From Falciphora oryzae (Eukaryota > Ascomycota > Sordariomycetes > Magnaporthales > Magnaporthaceae), in the NCBI GenBank assembly GCA_000733355.1, contig JNVV01000017.1, positions 281,786 through 345,785 of the forward strand: a stretch of 64,000 nt of DNA, written 5' to 3'. Shown here one piece after another: positions 1 to 12,670 of the stretch (position 1 is its first letter; each line of letters opens with the position of its first letter). The translations under genes were made by a program, and so were the position numbers. Below the pieces are notes generated by a model. It was not told the DNA's origin and did not search any database. It saw only the letters and a program-made list of their open reading frames with translations.

Positions 1-102
1 TATTCGGGACGTTTTCGTCCCGGGATACCTCAGCGGTCGGTCATGCCGCTGGATGAAAGTCGGCCTCACTGCATTCTCTTCCGATTACACTAATCCGCGA
101 GG

Positions 103-585
103 CTACCTCTCCGCTAGCACCTCTGGGTCATTCCGAGCTTCTTCACAAATACCCTTCATCCGAGCGTATAGTCCTTGGTCTTCTCGCTTCCACTTCCTCC
201 CATCTGGAAACACGACTCTTCGCAGCCGACCTACCCAGGGAATTAATGGTTGGTAGTATTCGCTGAAGAAGTCCGTCATGGTCTTGTCAAAAACCCCATC
301 GTCAGACACCGTGCCCAGTTTCTCCTTTGCCAACAATTCCATGCTGGTGTAATTCCACTGGTCAAACTCAGGAAGGACTCTGCTTTTATATGGCCCGTAG
401 TAGTGGACGCATATCCAGAATAGGACCCAAAAGAATGACTTGAGGTCGTGCATGAAGGAATGCTGCTCGCCGAGAAGCGCCCCGATTGCCATGAACGCCC
501 GCGTACCGGTTTTGCCCTTTGCTCCGGAGGCGTCTTCTCGTGGCTGTCTTACGGCGAGGCCCACGTTGCTAACCCGCGACTCATC
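103..585 (-). pseudogene. FunK1-type protein kinase, C-terminal fragment
   Basis: The frame encodes the C-lobe end of the fungal-specific FunK1 kinase family. Visible landmarks are the GTRAFMAIGALLG segment after the activation loop, the HSFMHDLKSFFWVLFWICVHY helix, and the family tail with LIPWVGRLRRVVFPDGRKW and GLYARMKGICEEAR. The open frame closes normally at 103, so the 3' end looks complete, but the N-lobe, the VAxK lysine and the catalytic-loop region are absent. Upstream of about 585 the frame collapses. FunK1 genes are expanded kinases of unknown substrate in filamentous fungi. I infer a truncated copy; a distant upstream exon cannot be excluded. Confidence 0.7.
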
Positions 586-639
586 AGGCGCAGAGCCTCT
601 GCGGAGCCTGCGGGAGCGGAGATCTCAACCAGGACATGA

Positions 640-965
640 CGCTCGTGCAAGCTCGGAAGAGACGATTCGGCGCGACAGCCGGAACTGATCCGCGGCCCCG
701 AAGCGAACACGATTGACAGAGGCGGACTCGCGACAGCGTGGAGTTGAGGACGAGGAGGCATAGCACGGGTGTAAAGTTCATGGCTAATGGAACAATATAT
801 ACAGACGATTTTATACCACCCGGAACCCCAGGCTCCTGGGCGATCCACCTCGTTCCTCCGAGATTTCGTCGGACCTCTCCATCGCGAAAACCACCCATTC
901 GTTTCCGAGTGGCTGGAGTCGGTCCCGGAAGCACGCTGCCGGTCGGGTAACTATCTTTTCCGCTC
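640..965 (+). repeat. Dispersed repeat, left copy (inverted partner at 62.3-62.65 kb)
   Basis: About 320 bp here match, at high identity by eye, the reverse complement of 62285-62650. One frame keeps a conserved peptide in both copies (SFLRDFVGPL then HPFVxEWLES), but other frames are broken, so coding status is unclear. It lies next to the FunK1 fragment. I do not recognise the family. Confidence 0.65.
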
Positions 966-2521
966 AGCCGACCTTACGAGAGCTCTCAAAGACCGGTGTC
1001 CGACATGGGTAATAGAGGGGATGCCGATGGGTATGCGGTTCCGCCGACGCCGGCGTTTATTGGGGCCCAGTCGTACCGAGGAGATGCGGATGCCGGATCG
1101 GTTGCGCCCTCGGACCTTACCGGTGCACTTTCCGGATCAGGGCGGTTATCTGGGCGGAATCTCGTCGAGGACCCATACGATCGGGACATGAACTTGGCCG
1201 CAAACAACGTCTTGCTCCGTTCCTGGGAAGGGGGGCAAAGGTTAGGAAACCCATGCCCGCTCTATGCCTGCTTGCTCATCAAGACAGCACCATTGGCCTG
1301 TCTTTGACGCGCAGTCTGTGTTCATCACGTCGGAAATTAGGTTCCGATCGTTCTGACCTTCGAGGCGCCGGCCGGATCCCCGAACGAGTCGAGCACGGGA
1401 GACTTTATGGCCCACCAACGTGCCTAGTTTGAGTAAGTAATGACGTTTCCAAGACGGGGAAGAGAAGGTGAGCGGCGTTTCCAAGGATAAGGCACCCCGT
1501 CAGCTATCCCGGATGGCAGGCTTTCAGGCCGATATTCGACGGATGCGGTGGCTTGGGACGAGTGCAAGCTGCATGCAACTCGTAAGGTAAGCCTAAAGAC
1601 TTGTCGGATCCTTTCACGCCGTTATAATGAGAGTTGCTTACCAGTCAGCTTATATAAAATAGTAACCTGGACACTTCGGGAACACCCCTAAGCGCGGTCC
1701 AAAAGTATAAAGTTCCTCAGCACCCTACGACGCATAGAAGTAGCAGACATATAAGAAATTTAGTTACAGGACGTCCAATTTATCGCTTGACTCCCTTTTA
1801 GGCCTTCCTCCCTAAGGGGAAAGATGTCTTCTGGAAAGACTTCTGGAAACCGGAAAAATAGCCCCCGTCCTGACAAACAGCCGAAGGCGACTGTTGACCT
1901 GGCTACAGCTGACCTGGCCTGCTGGTACTCAGGCGGCAGCCGTAGCAGATTCCGCCCGTTCCAAGTGACACATGCCTGATTAGAACTGATTCCTTACATT
2001 TCTGCATGTGTAGAGCTTGCTATTCCGTAACTACCTACCTACCTAGGTAGTCAGCGAGCTGTCAAGCCTGTTCAGGCCCTATTATGCCCTTGCCGCCGCA
2101 TTCTGCTGGCAGCCATCTGGGCGTCAGGATCGGGCCGTCAGAAGGAAGCGGAATCCACTCGATTATCCAAAGCAAGCACACTACAAACGTGGCAACCACC
2201 AAAGAGCACAAGCATAGCAAACGCCCAAAACAGCACCACCAAGAAGGACTATAACGCCTATCGCCCATGTCACTACTCGCGGTCGGCCCTGGTCGACAGT
2301 CTTTTATCCCTCATCCCCCTCTTCACCGACCGGCGCAAGCTCCTCCGCGTCCACCGTCACGGTCTCGCTCGGGCTGTCCGTAACACCCTCCACCTCCGCC
2401 GTCGCCCCGTCGTCGGCAGCGCCGCCGCCATTGCCTAAGACGAGGGCGTCCCCACTGATGTGCCTTTCTCGGCGGCCTAAATGCGTAACATAACTAGGTG
2501 GGTACAAAGAGTGTGTGTCAT
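966..2521. other. Intergenic stretch with no supported gene
   Basis: Only short overlapping frames without recognisable domains or splice logic are present. A short CCTACCTAGGTAG-type tract lies near 2034-2050. Nothing else is visible up to the fucosidase stop codon at 2522. Confidence 0.5.
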
Positions 2522-5117
2522 TTACGCTCGCGTGACTGTGAACTTCTTGCCAGCCTCTCCTTGCAGCTTGAGCACGGCCCCTTGTCCGACCCCGTCGACT
2601 TTAATAGCTTGCGCCGTTCCCGAATTCGCAGCAGCATCCCCGATGGGCACGTCGCCCAGCATGACCCAGGCCGTGTTACCTTTCACGCTCGTGATGACCG
2701 CCCTCGTTAGCTTGGCGTCGGCGCCCCAGGACGCCTCGACCTCGAACCCGCCGCGCGCCAGCAGGCCCCTGAAATAGCCTCCGCCGCTGGACGCCCACTG
2801 GGTCGGGATGGCGGGGATGAGGCGGATGAGGTGGTGTGCGTTCTTGCCGCCGTTGGAGTCGCCCACGAATGCGGGTTTGAGGCCGCGGGCGTCGCTCACC
2901 ACCACGGAGGCGTTGGAGGGAAGCGCGACGAGCTCGTGGCTTTGAAGGAGGGCTTCGACGAGGGTGGAGCCGCCGTAGTTGCCGTCGAGCTGGAATACCG
3001 AAGGGGGGTTCATGTCGAGCATGGAGTTGGGGTAAGTCAGGCGGGTGAGGAGGTACTTGTAGCTGTCAGCCACCCCGGCGCCATCCAAGAGGCGTCCGAG
3101 AAGGGCGACGGCCCAGGCGCGGGACCAGCCGGTGGAGCCACTGCCGTTGCTAAGTCGACGGCGGACGGCCGCCCTGGCGAGGTCGAAGGAGGTTCGGTTG
3201 GCCGAAGTGATGCGGCTTCCGGGGAAAAGACACCAGAGGTGGGAGAAGTGGCGGTGTCCCGGTTCGTTCTCGGTGAAGTCACGGTACCACTCGGCCAAGC
3301 CGCCGTATTGATCCTTGCGCAAGGGCATAAGGCGGGCCCGCGCAGCCATGAAGCGTCGCGAAAGGGCACCTCCGTCGCTGGCGCCGATGATCTTTTCCAT
3401 CTCCAGCATCTGGCCCGCTAGCTCCCAAAGGAGGCAGTTGTCCATGGTCGGGGCGATGGACATGGCGACGACCTGCCCACCGTTGGGCGCGCGGTATCGC
3501 TGCTCGGGCGAGACGGACGGGTTGCTAACCAGGTAGCCGTTGTATTCGGTCAGGAAGTCAAGGAAAAAGGAAGCGACATCGCGCAAGACCGGGTAATAAG
3601 CTTTAAGGACTTCCGAATCTCCCGTAAAATCGTAGTGCTCGAAGATGTGCGTTACCAACCAAGCCAGGCCGCTGGGCCAGAATGTCGAACCCGTGTCGTT
3701 ATCCTGGGGTGCGCAGTCTCCCCATAGGTCCGTGTTGTGGTGGCAAACGGCGCCCGACATGTTGTACATCCTTTTGGCCACATCGCGGCCGTTTTCCTGC
3801 ATCCGCTTGAGGTGCTTAAACATAGAGTCATGGAGCTCCGGCATATCTGCGAGGCATTGTCAACACAAAACCCATTTCCAGTAAGAGTTGGGCTGCTTCG
3901 TATGTAAAAGGGAAAAGCATACTCGTGACAAGTGCGGGCCAGTAATTCATTTCCAAGTTGATATTGATGGTGAATTTAGACCCCCACGCCGGATTGGGGC
4001 TGTCGTTCCAGATGCCTTGCAGGTTCGCCGGCAGCGTTCCCGGCCTCGCGCTCGCGATAAGCAGGTAGCGGGCAAAGTACCAGTACAGCGTCGAGATCTC
4101 CGGGTCGAACGTGTTGGCCAAGCCACGGAGTCTATCCGCCGTGGGCTTGGACTTTTGCGCACTGGACGAGGTACCCAGGCTGAGCTCGACGCGGCCCGCC
4201 AGTGCCTTGTAATCTTTGATATGGTCAGCTCGAATAGCGTAGTAGCCTTTCGCGGACGCGCGGGCGAGGTCGGCAAGAACGGCGGACTGCAGGTCGCCCT
4301 TTGCCTTGCGGAAAGTTGTCCACGCCGACCAATAGATGACGGCCGAGTCGGCGCCGTCGACGGTGATGGTGTCTCCGGACTTCCTGACGGTGCCGCCCGT
4401 GGTGACGACCTTGGCTCCGGCGGTGAGAGAGATGGAGTTGCCGCCGCTCATGACGATGGTGTCGCTGCCAGGGGCGCTGGCCGAGTTCTGTCCGGAGGCG
4501 AGCGTCTGGCGCAAGTCGAAGGACACGGCGCCGCTCTTGCTAGCCGAGATCTGGACGGCGATGATATCGTCGGGGAAGCTGGCCAGGTACTCCCTTTTGA
4601 AGGCCACGCCACCTACGGTGTAGTAGACCCCGCCGATGGCCTCCCCCAGGTCCAGCCATCGCTCGTAGCCACCAACCGATCCCGAAGCTCCTTTCATTGA
4701 AATGCTGAGTCTGCCAGGGTAGTCGTAGTTGCGCATCGAGTTGGGCGTCCCGGCGTAGTTGGTTGACGCGACACTATGTGCGCCGTTGAGGTCGTTGTTC
4801 ACGATCATGGAGCGGATCCGGCCCAGGTTGGACAGGGCGTTGCGGTTAACGCGGTCCATCTTGGCGCCGGACCAGAACGAATCCTCGTTGAGCACAATCG
4901 TCTCAGAGGTGGCGCTGCCGGGGAGCGAGAAGCCAAGACGCCCGTTGCCGATGAGGAAGCTGTCGCTGTAAGTGGTGCCGGCCGACGTCTGCCACATGCG
5001 CATGGGGTTGGATGCCGAGTTGGGCGGCGTGATGTCTGCAGCAGTGGCGCCGACCGTCATCCAGCCCGCGGCCAGCGCCGAAGCGAAGGCCTTGAGTCCG
5101 TCCCGAACCGAAGGCAT
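2522..5117 (-). CDS. GH95 alpha-L-fucosidase, secreted, two exons
   Basis: Exons are 5117-3923 and 3846-2522, joined by a 76 bp GT-AG intron (3847-3922); the sum is exactly 840 codons, or 839 residues. A hydrophobic N-terminal signal (SALAAGWMTVGATAA) indicates secretion. The intron splits the conserved NYWPALVTN motif and splicing restores it. The GH95 catalytic elements are all visible: the two asparagines near TININLEMNYW, a glutamate in GGLAEWYRDF, and an aspartate in FQLDGNYGGS. The family hydrolyses terminal alpha-1,2-L-fucose (some members L-galactose) from plant or host glycans with inversion. Length matches family members and no stop or frameshift is seen. A TATA box lies about 70 bp upstream of the ATG. 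This looks functional; the substrate is inferred from the family only. Confidence 0.95.
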
Positions 5118-5184
5118 AGTGTCTTAGCGAAGGCGCGTGCGCGCGTCGGTATGTCAGTGCCCAGGTGTCTGCCATTCTGGGCCC

Positions 5185-5191
5185 ATTTATA
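5185..5191 (-). promoter_or_regulatory. TATA box of the GH95 gene
   Basis: TATAAAT is read on the minus strand, 68-74 bp upstream of the fucosidase ATG at 5117. The spacing suits a fungal core promoter and supports the chosen start. Confidence 0.5.
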
Positions 5192-6480
5192 GCTCTGGTG
5201 GTTGCCAACCCCTATATTTATATCGAACCATAGTACACAGCTCATATCTGTCACAGCGAGTGCATAACCACCATGCGGGGAGTGCGCATGCGAGCTCGGG
5301 CAATCTTCAACCGATGTCCGCCATCGCGTGGCAAATGCAAGGGCCCGACGACCCAAGCGGAGTCTTGGGTGTTCGCGATGAGGGGTCCCGATCTGGCACT
5401 ATAGTAGTTCCGCAAGTTCATGTGTGTTTCTTTTTTCTTTTGTTAATTGTGTTCTACTCGACCGTACACGACTGTAAGTCTGGGTTTCAACTACCGGAAC
5501 GGGATTTACCCGGATCAGACGGACCACGAGCGCCGCCGCTTCGGCCGGCTATCTCTACATGCTCCCCGAGACGAACTGATGCGGGGAACGAGGGGAAAAC
5601 AAACGAATAACAGGGATGAGCCGACGGGGAGGCCAGATTTATTAAGGGAAAGTACTCCCCCAGATTTAGTTTATCACCCGACGGACGCAAGATTTTCCCA
5701 ACGGTCTCTTTAACGGCCCCGCTTTTGGTATCCCTATACATCATAGGAGGGCGAACAAGATAGCGATTCGTGGAGTTTTGGCAGAGAAGCTCGCGAATGG
5801 GCGCGAAGTTTTCCACTTCGCTAGCCAATTTTGTTCGCCTCCGGTAATTTGACGACGGTGGTATCCATAGCTATGGAAGGATATGCGGAGGCCACAACAC
5901 CGGCTGCGAGGCGATGGAGCCCACGATGGCACAAAGAGATGACACCCGCGGGGACGGTTCTTCCACGGAACTAACAGGGATTAAAGTGTGTGGCCAAAAG
6001 GTTCAAAGTGGTGATTGTTTGCGAAACACGCTACTGTCCATCTGTCCATTCTTATTCTGTCCGTGTTCTCGTTCTTAAGATGGCCGATCCCCCATTCGAC
6101 CTAAATCCCCGCGAGGAAAAGGAAGGCTACCGCAGCATCTGCTGCGTAGCATCCACGCGGTAGTTCTCGCTCCGCTCCATCAGCCTACGGTGACTGATGG
6201 GATCTCTAATACTGGGGCAGAAAGACCGGTCGACACAACGATCTAGGCGTCGGGCTCCGAGACTCCGAAAGGATGGGCGAGAGGGCAGCTACCCGGGCGC
6301 CTTTGTCTAGTCGCTTGTGTTCTCCGTCTAGCCGCGCAAGGGAACGAGATCCAGAAAAAAACGGCGAGGCGGACCAGCGCCACATGGTTTGGCTCTTTGC
6401 TCTTCGAAATATGAACCGAGCTGTGTGGCACAAACCTCTATTGTTGCCATTGAACGCAGTTCTCGGCAAGCAGGCTAGCT
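5192..6480. other. Intergenic stretch with no supported gene
   Basis: Upstream region of the fucosidase. Short frames only; no domain, repeat or RNA gene recognised. Confidence 0.5.
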
Positions 6481-6484
6481 CACC

Positions 6485-7430
6485 GACCAGCGGATAACGT
6501 GGCGTCGGATGGCCTCTTGAAGTACGCAGCACTACTCCATGCGCATATGAGGGCCAGAACCTCGAGAACTAGCATCACCACGACCGTGGGAGTCAACGGA
6601 GACTTCTCGTCGCTATAGGGCCACTTATGCGCGATAGGGCGATGGGCTTGCTTACGGGATACGCGAACAGCCAGGGAGGGATGAGGGGCAGGATGTAGCG
6701 GTACACGATACGGTCGCGCCACCCGGCGGTCCACGTCAGGAAGCGGACCTGGTCCTGGCCCTGCTGGACCATGTAGGCGACCCGGTCGCGCGACGAGTGC
6801 TGTAGGTCCTTGTATGCCGCCTCGAGGCTTTCAACCGGCCAGGACGGCCGGGTCGCCAGGTCCGGCCCGAGGTGGTCCTGTAGCGCGTTGATTAGCGACG
6901 CGCACGAGTCTATGCAGGTGTTGTCGCCCATGCCCGCGAGGGGGTTGAACCTGTGCGCCGCGTCGCCGAGGATGCAGATGCGGCGGAAGCCCCATTTGCG
7001 CATCGTGTAGTGCGGTAGCGCTGTTATGCCGATGCGCGTTATGTGGTCGAGCAGGTCTCCCATCCTGGAGCCGTTGTTCCCGTAGACGATGTCCCTGAAC
7101 TTCCCGACCACCCTTAGTTGCTCCACCTTGGTAAACGGGGAATGGCGTCGACGGCGCACCTTTGATGCTCCTTGGGCAGTGGCCAGCTTAGGAACGGGTA
7201 ACACTCGCCCTCGGACCCGGTGAAAACGAGTGCCTGCTTTCCTGGCAGATCTCGGACGCGAGGCTGCCGCTGGCCGTGGTCGAGAACGAGTTTAACCGGT
7301 GGACTCTGCCGGGCCTGCAAAAGCCCACGGACGCACTGCAACCCTGGCTTTCCTCCACAGAAATCGAGCTGCTCAACGTTAAGCAGTGGTCCTTCTTCAC
7401 CCCTTTCTTCGCATGAGAAAGACGGCACCG
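6485..7430 (-). pseudogene. FAD-dependent monooxygenase, 5'-truncated relic
   Basis: The frame at 7204-6593 carries the second FAD-binding motif of group A flavoprotein monooxygenases (ILGDAAHRFNPLAGMGDN) followed by the usual helix CIDSCASLINAL. The C-terminal hydrophobic anchor (SPLTPTVVVMLVLEVLALIC) is in a different frame, so there is at least one frameshift near 6620-6650. A further piece of the middle region (FTGSEGECYPFLSW) is in a third frame near 7200. The N-terminal GxGxxG FAD fold is missing. Membrane-anchored enzymes of this type are common in fungal meroterpenoid and indole-diterpene pathways. Together with the NRPS and aminotransferase relics nearby, I infer a decayed biosynthetic locus. 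Confidence 0.8.
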
Positions 7431-7688
7431 CGAGGCACTATCCGGTCGCTGAGAGCGGAATCCTTTACACTTTTTACCCAACAGCATTTTTACGATACAT
7501 GTTTTACCGCATACCTGGTTAATTTGCACCGCCATTTGAAACCTGGAATTATATAAATTTTAAATTGTTTGCAGAATTCAAAAGAAGCTATATACTGGGT
7601 GAAAAATAGCGGTAGGGCCACGTTGAGGAAAAAGGAAAAAGCAATCTTTTTTTGGTTCATCTTGATAGATGTTATGAACGGAGGGAGG

Positions 7689-8281
7689 CTACTGAGGGGC
7701 CGTGGGAGTCATGCCGTCCTCGGGGTTGCAAAGCTCCAGGTTCCCGGTTACCTGCTCGCGGCAAAGCTTGGTGGGCTTGCAAACGGCCTTGTTGAACTCG
7801 GGAGCCCACACGTAATATTTTGAGCAGGCTTCGTTCGTCCACCACCCGGCGACATCCGAAGTCCAATCGATGTAGGCAAAGCACTGTAACGGCGTGTCAG
7901 AAAAGAATAATAATAATAATAACCAGAAAAAGGCCACAAGAGATTTACCCAGCCCGCGGGCGTGCTCTGCCCGTAATTGTTGAAGCACAGGTCCCCCTTC
8001 GCGAGTTCGCCAGCGGCATTGGCGCAGGCACAGAGGTGCGAGTCCCGGTCGAAGACACTGCCAAGCCCCGGACGGAACCCCGGAATTCGTTAGTTTGGGA
8101 TTCGCACATAGTTTTTCTCTCCCCCTTTGACGCCGATGGAGTAGGACTGCACGTGCGCGTGGGAAAAGTTGTGGGGAGGAGGATGGGGTACATCAACATA
8201 CGGTGCGGGCGAGCTAGCCTGGGGCGCGGGGGCGGCCAGGACGGCGGGCAGAGCCAGGAGACAAGCGACGGAGAACTTCAT
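7689..8281 (-). CDS. Small secreted cysteine-rich protein, three exons
   Basis: The start at 8281 has a strong CCACC context and begins a textbook signal peptide (FSVACLLALPAVLAAP). Proposed exons are 8281-8108, 8057-7949 and 7883-7689. The first intron has a CTAAC branch point and the second runs from GTAAAT to ACAG and holds a TAATAAT tract. The mature region carries eight cysteines in its second half (LCAC, LCFNN, WCFAY, ACSKYY, VCKP, LCRE, LCNP). Exons 2 and 3 join in phase, but the exon 1-2 junction is two bases out with canonical sites, so either a non-consensus donor is used or the gene carries a small indel. No family recognised. Features fit an effector-like or cell-wall-associated secreted protein. 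Confidence 0.6.
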
Positions 8282-8429
8282 GGTGGGCAGAAAGGTAGGC
8301 AGACAAAAAAAACACGAATATTGGAGCTAAGGGTGATGATAATGAAAATGCGTTGGAGTCGAAAACTTGGGAACAGTGGTGGAAAAAACAAAGCAGAAGA
8401 TGTTCAACGTCGATGTCGAGGCCCGTAGT

Positions 8430-8437
8430 TATATATA
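8430..8437 (-). promoter_or_regulatory. Putative TATA box of the cysteine-rich protein gene
   Basis: A TATATATA run lies about 150 bp upstream of the ATG at 8281. The distance is on the long side, so the assignment is tentative. Confidence 0.35.
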
Positions 8438-8441
8438 CCAC

Positions 8442-10164
8442 GGTTCAGTATTCCGCGCCCCTTATCCATACCGACATACCAACACGCATGTTAACCCATT
8501 GTCCGCCACCCCGACAGATCGGAGAGAGCGACGTTGGAGAGCAAAGCGATGGTTCATGCGTATTCAGCATTTCATCGGCATCCAAGGATGGGGAGCAAGG
8601 GCGGGGTTGACGTTATATTGAATCCAACGCTGTCAAGCGATGCAACGCCAGCTACCTTCCTTGCTAGGCAATCTGAGCCGAAGAACCCTCCGGGCAGCGC
8701 TATCAAGGCGACGGATCAGAGGCCGGCAATAAAGAAAATGGGTCGACTGCCGCGAGCATCCTCGGTACAATTGCTTGCTGCTGCCCCTTACGGCTGCGGC
8801 TGCCCTTTTATGCGATGCTTGCAAATTGCAATCCATCCCCAAAATGCAAAAGGACGTGGTGTGCTACGCTACTCTGCAATTACAAATCATGAGATGCAAA
8901 GCATAGCCGTCCCCGAAAATTACCGAGTAAAAGCGTCGTCGTATCCTTGCTACTTTTTCGATGCCCAGCATAGCTTGTCAAGGGCCTTGGTTTCCAAACT
9001 GTTCGCCACCGTTCGGGATGACCAAAGCACACGTATATAGGTACCTATAAACATATATCGCGCGCGTCAACGGGCCAATGGACAGCCCCACGCTGTTGCC
9101 AGGATCAAGCAGATGCCCCGCAGATTGCCGCCAAAATCGACAAACGTCGGGTCGGGGAATGTCCTTGCTTGAGATAAGCGTGGCCACGGCCGATGTAGGT
9201 CTTGGAAACGGAGAGTTTGTGCGAACACGTGCCGTCCCTGCCCGGCAAACTGTTGGCGGCTACCCACAGTGTCGGCCTCGGTCCGTCCCGAGCGCGAGCC
9301 GCTAATTTTTCTTTACCTGGCCGCTTGTCGGAGACGCTTGTGTTGCACTGCCCAGTAAACATATGGAAATACAGAGACCACCTGGCCAAATGTCAACTGG
9401 CCGTTCTCCTCACTTGGCGCATGGCTCGTCGGCGACGCACCTCACCCGGCAAATGTGGCCCCGTCAAAGGTTGTGTGATTTGCCACTGTCCACTACATCT
9501 CGCCTGCAGGAGGAGGGGAACGGGAACGTCGAAACCTGCCTACGATAGCCGCTTCCCAGTTCTTTTGCGGCTTAGAGGGCAGCTTTTGGGTGGGCCGCAT
9601 TATGGAGGAAGTGCTGTCTCGCTACCTGCCTGCTTAGGTAGGAGAATTCATGTATGACGTCGATATCGGGTTTTTTTTGGGTGTTTGCGCTGCCGAGCCA
9701 AGTTCGATTGAAGACCATACCGACCTCAACCTACTCCTGCTCTGAGAGACAAACGCCATAAAATGTGACAATTAGAATGCAACCCAAAAAGGCAACCCAA
9801 AAAAGAAGATGGCTCAGAAACGTCAAAACGCCAACGCCGTCGCCATTTGCGATGCTCCTTGAACTGTCCACCCGATACCAACCCCGCTTGTCAACTCCCA
9901 ACAAGATGCCAATTCCCCTACCACTGCCGCCAAACGCCTTCCGCCGCCGGGGGCTGTTCGCCGTTGCTTCGCGTTGATGGTAGCGAATCTCCTCCTTCCG
10001 TCTTTTTTTGAGCACCACGCTATTCGGGGTCTTACTACTGGGTCGCCCGCGGCCTTGCCCTCGGCGTACTGCCAGCTCTGCTTCTTGAGCCCCCCCGGTC
10101 GGCGCCACTTTCGGCCTGTCTCGCCGGGGCGAAGAAGGGTCGGCAGACCGGCACCGGGTCAAGC
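8442..10164. other. Intergenic stretch with no supported gene
   Basis: A 146-codon minus-strand frame at 9731-10171 ends in a hydrophobic segment but has no recognisable family and a basic low-complexity body. It is not called. A CCTGCCTGCTTAGGTAGG tract lies near 9626. Confidence 0.45.
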
Positions 10165-12670
10165 CTAACATTCACGACGAGGGTGCTCGGGAAGGATTCC
10201 GGGGCGTCGAGGGTATTCCAGGTAGGGCGAGCGGGCTTGGCGACAGCTCGAGTGAGTCCGTGGCTTGCGCCTCAAAGTTGAAGATGCTGTCAAAGGCACA
10301 CGCAAGGCGGCAGTCGTCGCTGATGCGGGAGATGCGGCCCAGTCCGAGGTGGGCGTGCTTGGCCATGTCGAGCGCCGAGCGCTGCACGCCGGCGAGGAAC
10401 TCGGAGACGCTGGTGGAGTGGTCAGCCAGCACGCGGTAAGGAACCGTGGCAATGGTCGGGCCGGCGATGCCTTGGACGTTGGGGATGTCGGCGACGGCAG
10501 ATTCCCGCCCGGAGACGGTGGCGCCAAATACCGTGTCGCAGCTCGCCGTGTAGTGAGAAATCGTCAAGGCCATGCGGCGTGTGATATACTGGCCAGGCTC
10601 GCTCCCAGATGACGGTATGTCTCCATGGGCGGCAGGGTAATCTTCTGGTTGGCGACGATGGGGGAGGCCGAGGCCGGGACCTCACCCTCCTGCTGCCTCC
10701 GCCGACTTATGCGCGGAGGAAAAGCAGCATCGGCGAATCCAGCCAGCTTGTCTCTCCAAAAATCAGACGCCCCTTGCTCGCTCCGGCTGGCCAGGTGTTT
10801 AATGAAGACTTCGAAAGGGGTGATGCTCGTTGCCGTTTCCGGGGCGGAATTGCCAGCACTGGGTTGACGGTCAAGCTTCATCGGATCCAGGGTCCTCTGC
10901 TGCACCATCTGCAGCGACCAGGCGTCGTAGAGAGCATGGTGCAAGCTAAATACAGTCTGCACCATCTCGTCGTCGTCATCTTGGCGGGCCGAGTCGGGCA
11001 CCGGCTCAACGACGGTGAAGTGAACCAGCGGGTTGCCGACGACCTCCAGGGCGCAGACGCGATCCATGAAGCCTTCGATGCTGTGCACATTTTCCCAGCG
11101 CAGCGACAGATTGCCGAGAACTACCTGCAGCGCGCCGTGAGCGTCGATGTCGTCCAGGATGACGATGGTTCTCAGGACCTCGGAGGTGCGCAGGACAGAC
11201 TCCCAGGCATCTTGGAGCCGCTTGAGATGCCCACGCGGCAGCCGGACCCCACGAAACATAATGTACGACCCACGGTGCCTGGAGGTCAGGGCAACGAGAG
11301 CCTGCTGCAACGGCGTCGCCGGGTATGCGTTCTTGACATCCTCCCACGCGATTCCGTAGCGGTCTGGGAGTTGCGCCTTGAGGTGTGAAACGCTCCTTCG
11401 CTCTAGCGGTTCGAAGGGCTCGATAACTACCGACGGCACAGCAGATGGACTAGACCCGGGTGCACTCGGCCCTGGGTGTCCCAGAGCGCCAGTGGGCTTC
11501 GTGGCCATGTCCATCAGAACCGGCGAGAGCACCACGTCGCTATAAGGCAGCAGACGCCCCTGGAGCGTGCGAGGCCAGCAAGACGGATGGCCGAGACGGA
11601 GCTGCCGCCCATGGCCAAGAAGTGATCATCATGGCCAATGGAGTCCTCGTCGACACCCAGAACTTCGGCCAGAGGCTCCATAGCGAGAGCTCGTGGGGGT
11701 CATCTATCGCGTTTGGGTTCGGGATGGCTACTGCTCCTGTTGCTGCTGCCGCTGCGCCTGATGACCGGTCAGGCGATCCAGCCGCAGCAGTCGCCGGGAG
11801 TTCGTTCAAGTACGTCCTAACAAAGTCGCGATCGACCTTGCCAGAGGACTTGGTTAGAAGCCGGCCGACCAGGACGAGCAAGGAGGGCACCATGTAGGCA
11901 GGCAGCAGGCCGCGCAGGCGTCGGCGCATCTCGTGCGCGGCTCGGAGCGGCTGCTCGTCGGCGGCTCTCCCTGTGCCCGGCGCGGATGGTAGCAGAGTAT
12001 TGGGGACCTGGAGAAACGGGACGCCGAGAACTTGCTGGTCCATGGCTACATCACCCACCGTAAGCAGAGCCGCCAGGGTTGGTTCCTGGGCCGCTTGGTG
12101 CACCCGAACGGCGACATGGCTAAAGTGTAATCTGCCAGCCATGAGCTTTTGTATGTGGTACTCAACCTCGGCAACTTCGATGCGGTGGCCCCGGATTTTG
12201 ACTTGGCTGTCGACTCCGCCCAGGAATTCCATAGACCCGTCGGCCAGGTATCTGACCATGTCGGCGGTCCGGTACATGTGTGTCGGTCGCGGCGTCGTTT
12301 GAGGAGATGAAGACCCAGCATCTGCAACGGCGGCATGAAGAGGAGGAGGATGAAGAGGATATATGACGAACGAGGCCCAAGTTCGCTGCTCGTTCTGCCA
12401 ATATCCGGACGCCAGACCAGGCCCGGCCAGGTAGAGCTCGCCGATCGCCCCGACCGGACAGATGGACCCGGTCTGCGGGCTGACCACCCAGGCGGCGACG
12501 GCGTCGTCGCCTTCGGGTGGAATCCTCCGGGTCATGGTGAGGATGCTGGCCTCGGTGGGGCCGCAGCCGTTGAAGAGCTGGCGGCCGGCCCACGCGTCGA
12601 TGCTGGTCGGAGCTCCGCGCGGTCGAGAGCCCGTGGCTCCAGGTCCACGGCTTGGCCCCGGGACTACACT
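10165..12670 (-). pseudogene. Non-ribosomal peptide synthetase fragment (A-T-C), decayed
   Basis: Reading from high to low coordinates, the adenylation domain begins abruptly near its A5 motif (NGCGPTEA) and continues through A6 ([15 protein letters not shown]), A7-A8 ([19 protein letters not shown] then [10 protein letters not shown]) and A10 (TKSSGKVDR). Motifs A1-A4 are absent. The thiolation domain follows with [17 protein letters not shown], keeping the phosphopantetheine serine, but it lies one base out of frame from the A domain (shift near 11690). A condensation domain follows with HHALYDAWS in place of HHxxxDG, and a second shift near 10565-10575, apparently a one-base deletion, breaks it before VFGATVSGR. 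It is a non-functional remnant of a larger multimodular enzyme; the product is unknown. Confidence 0.88.

Noticed and set aside
2831..3421. Long plus-strand frames opposite the fucosidase (for example 196 and 270 codons)
   Set aside because: They are antisense shadows in GC-rich coding DNA; the minus strand has full GH95 motifs and a proper intron.
9731..10171. 146-codon frame with a C-terminal hydrophobic helix
   Set aside because: No recognisable family, start in NRPS-flanking debris and strongly basic random-looking composition.
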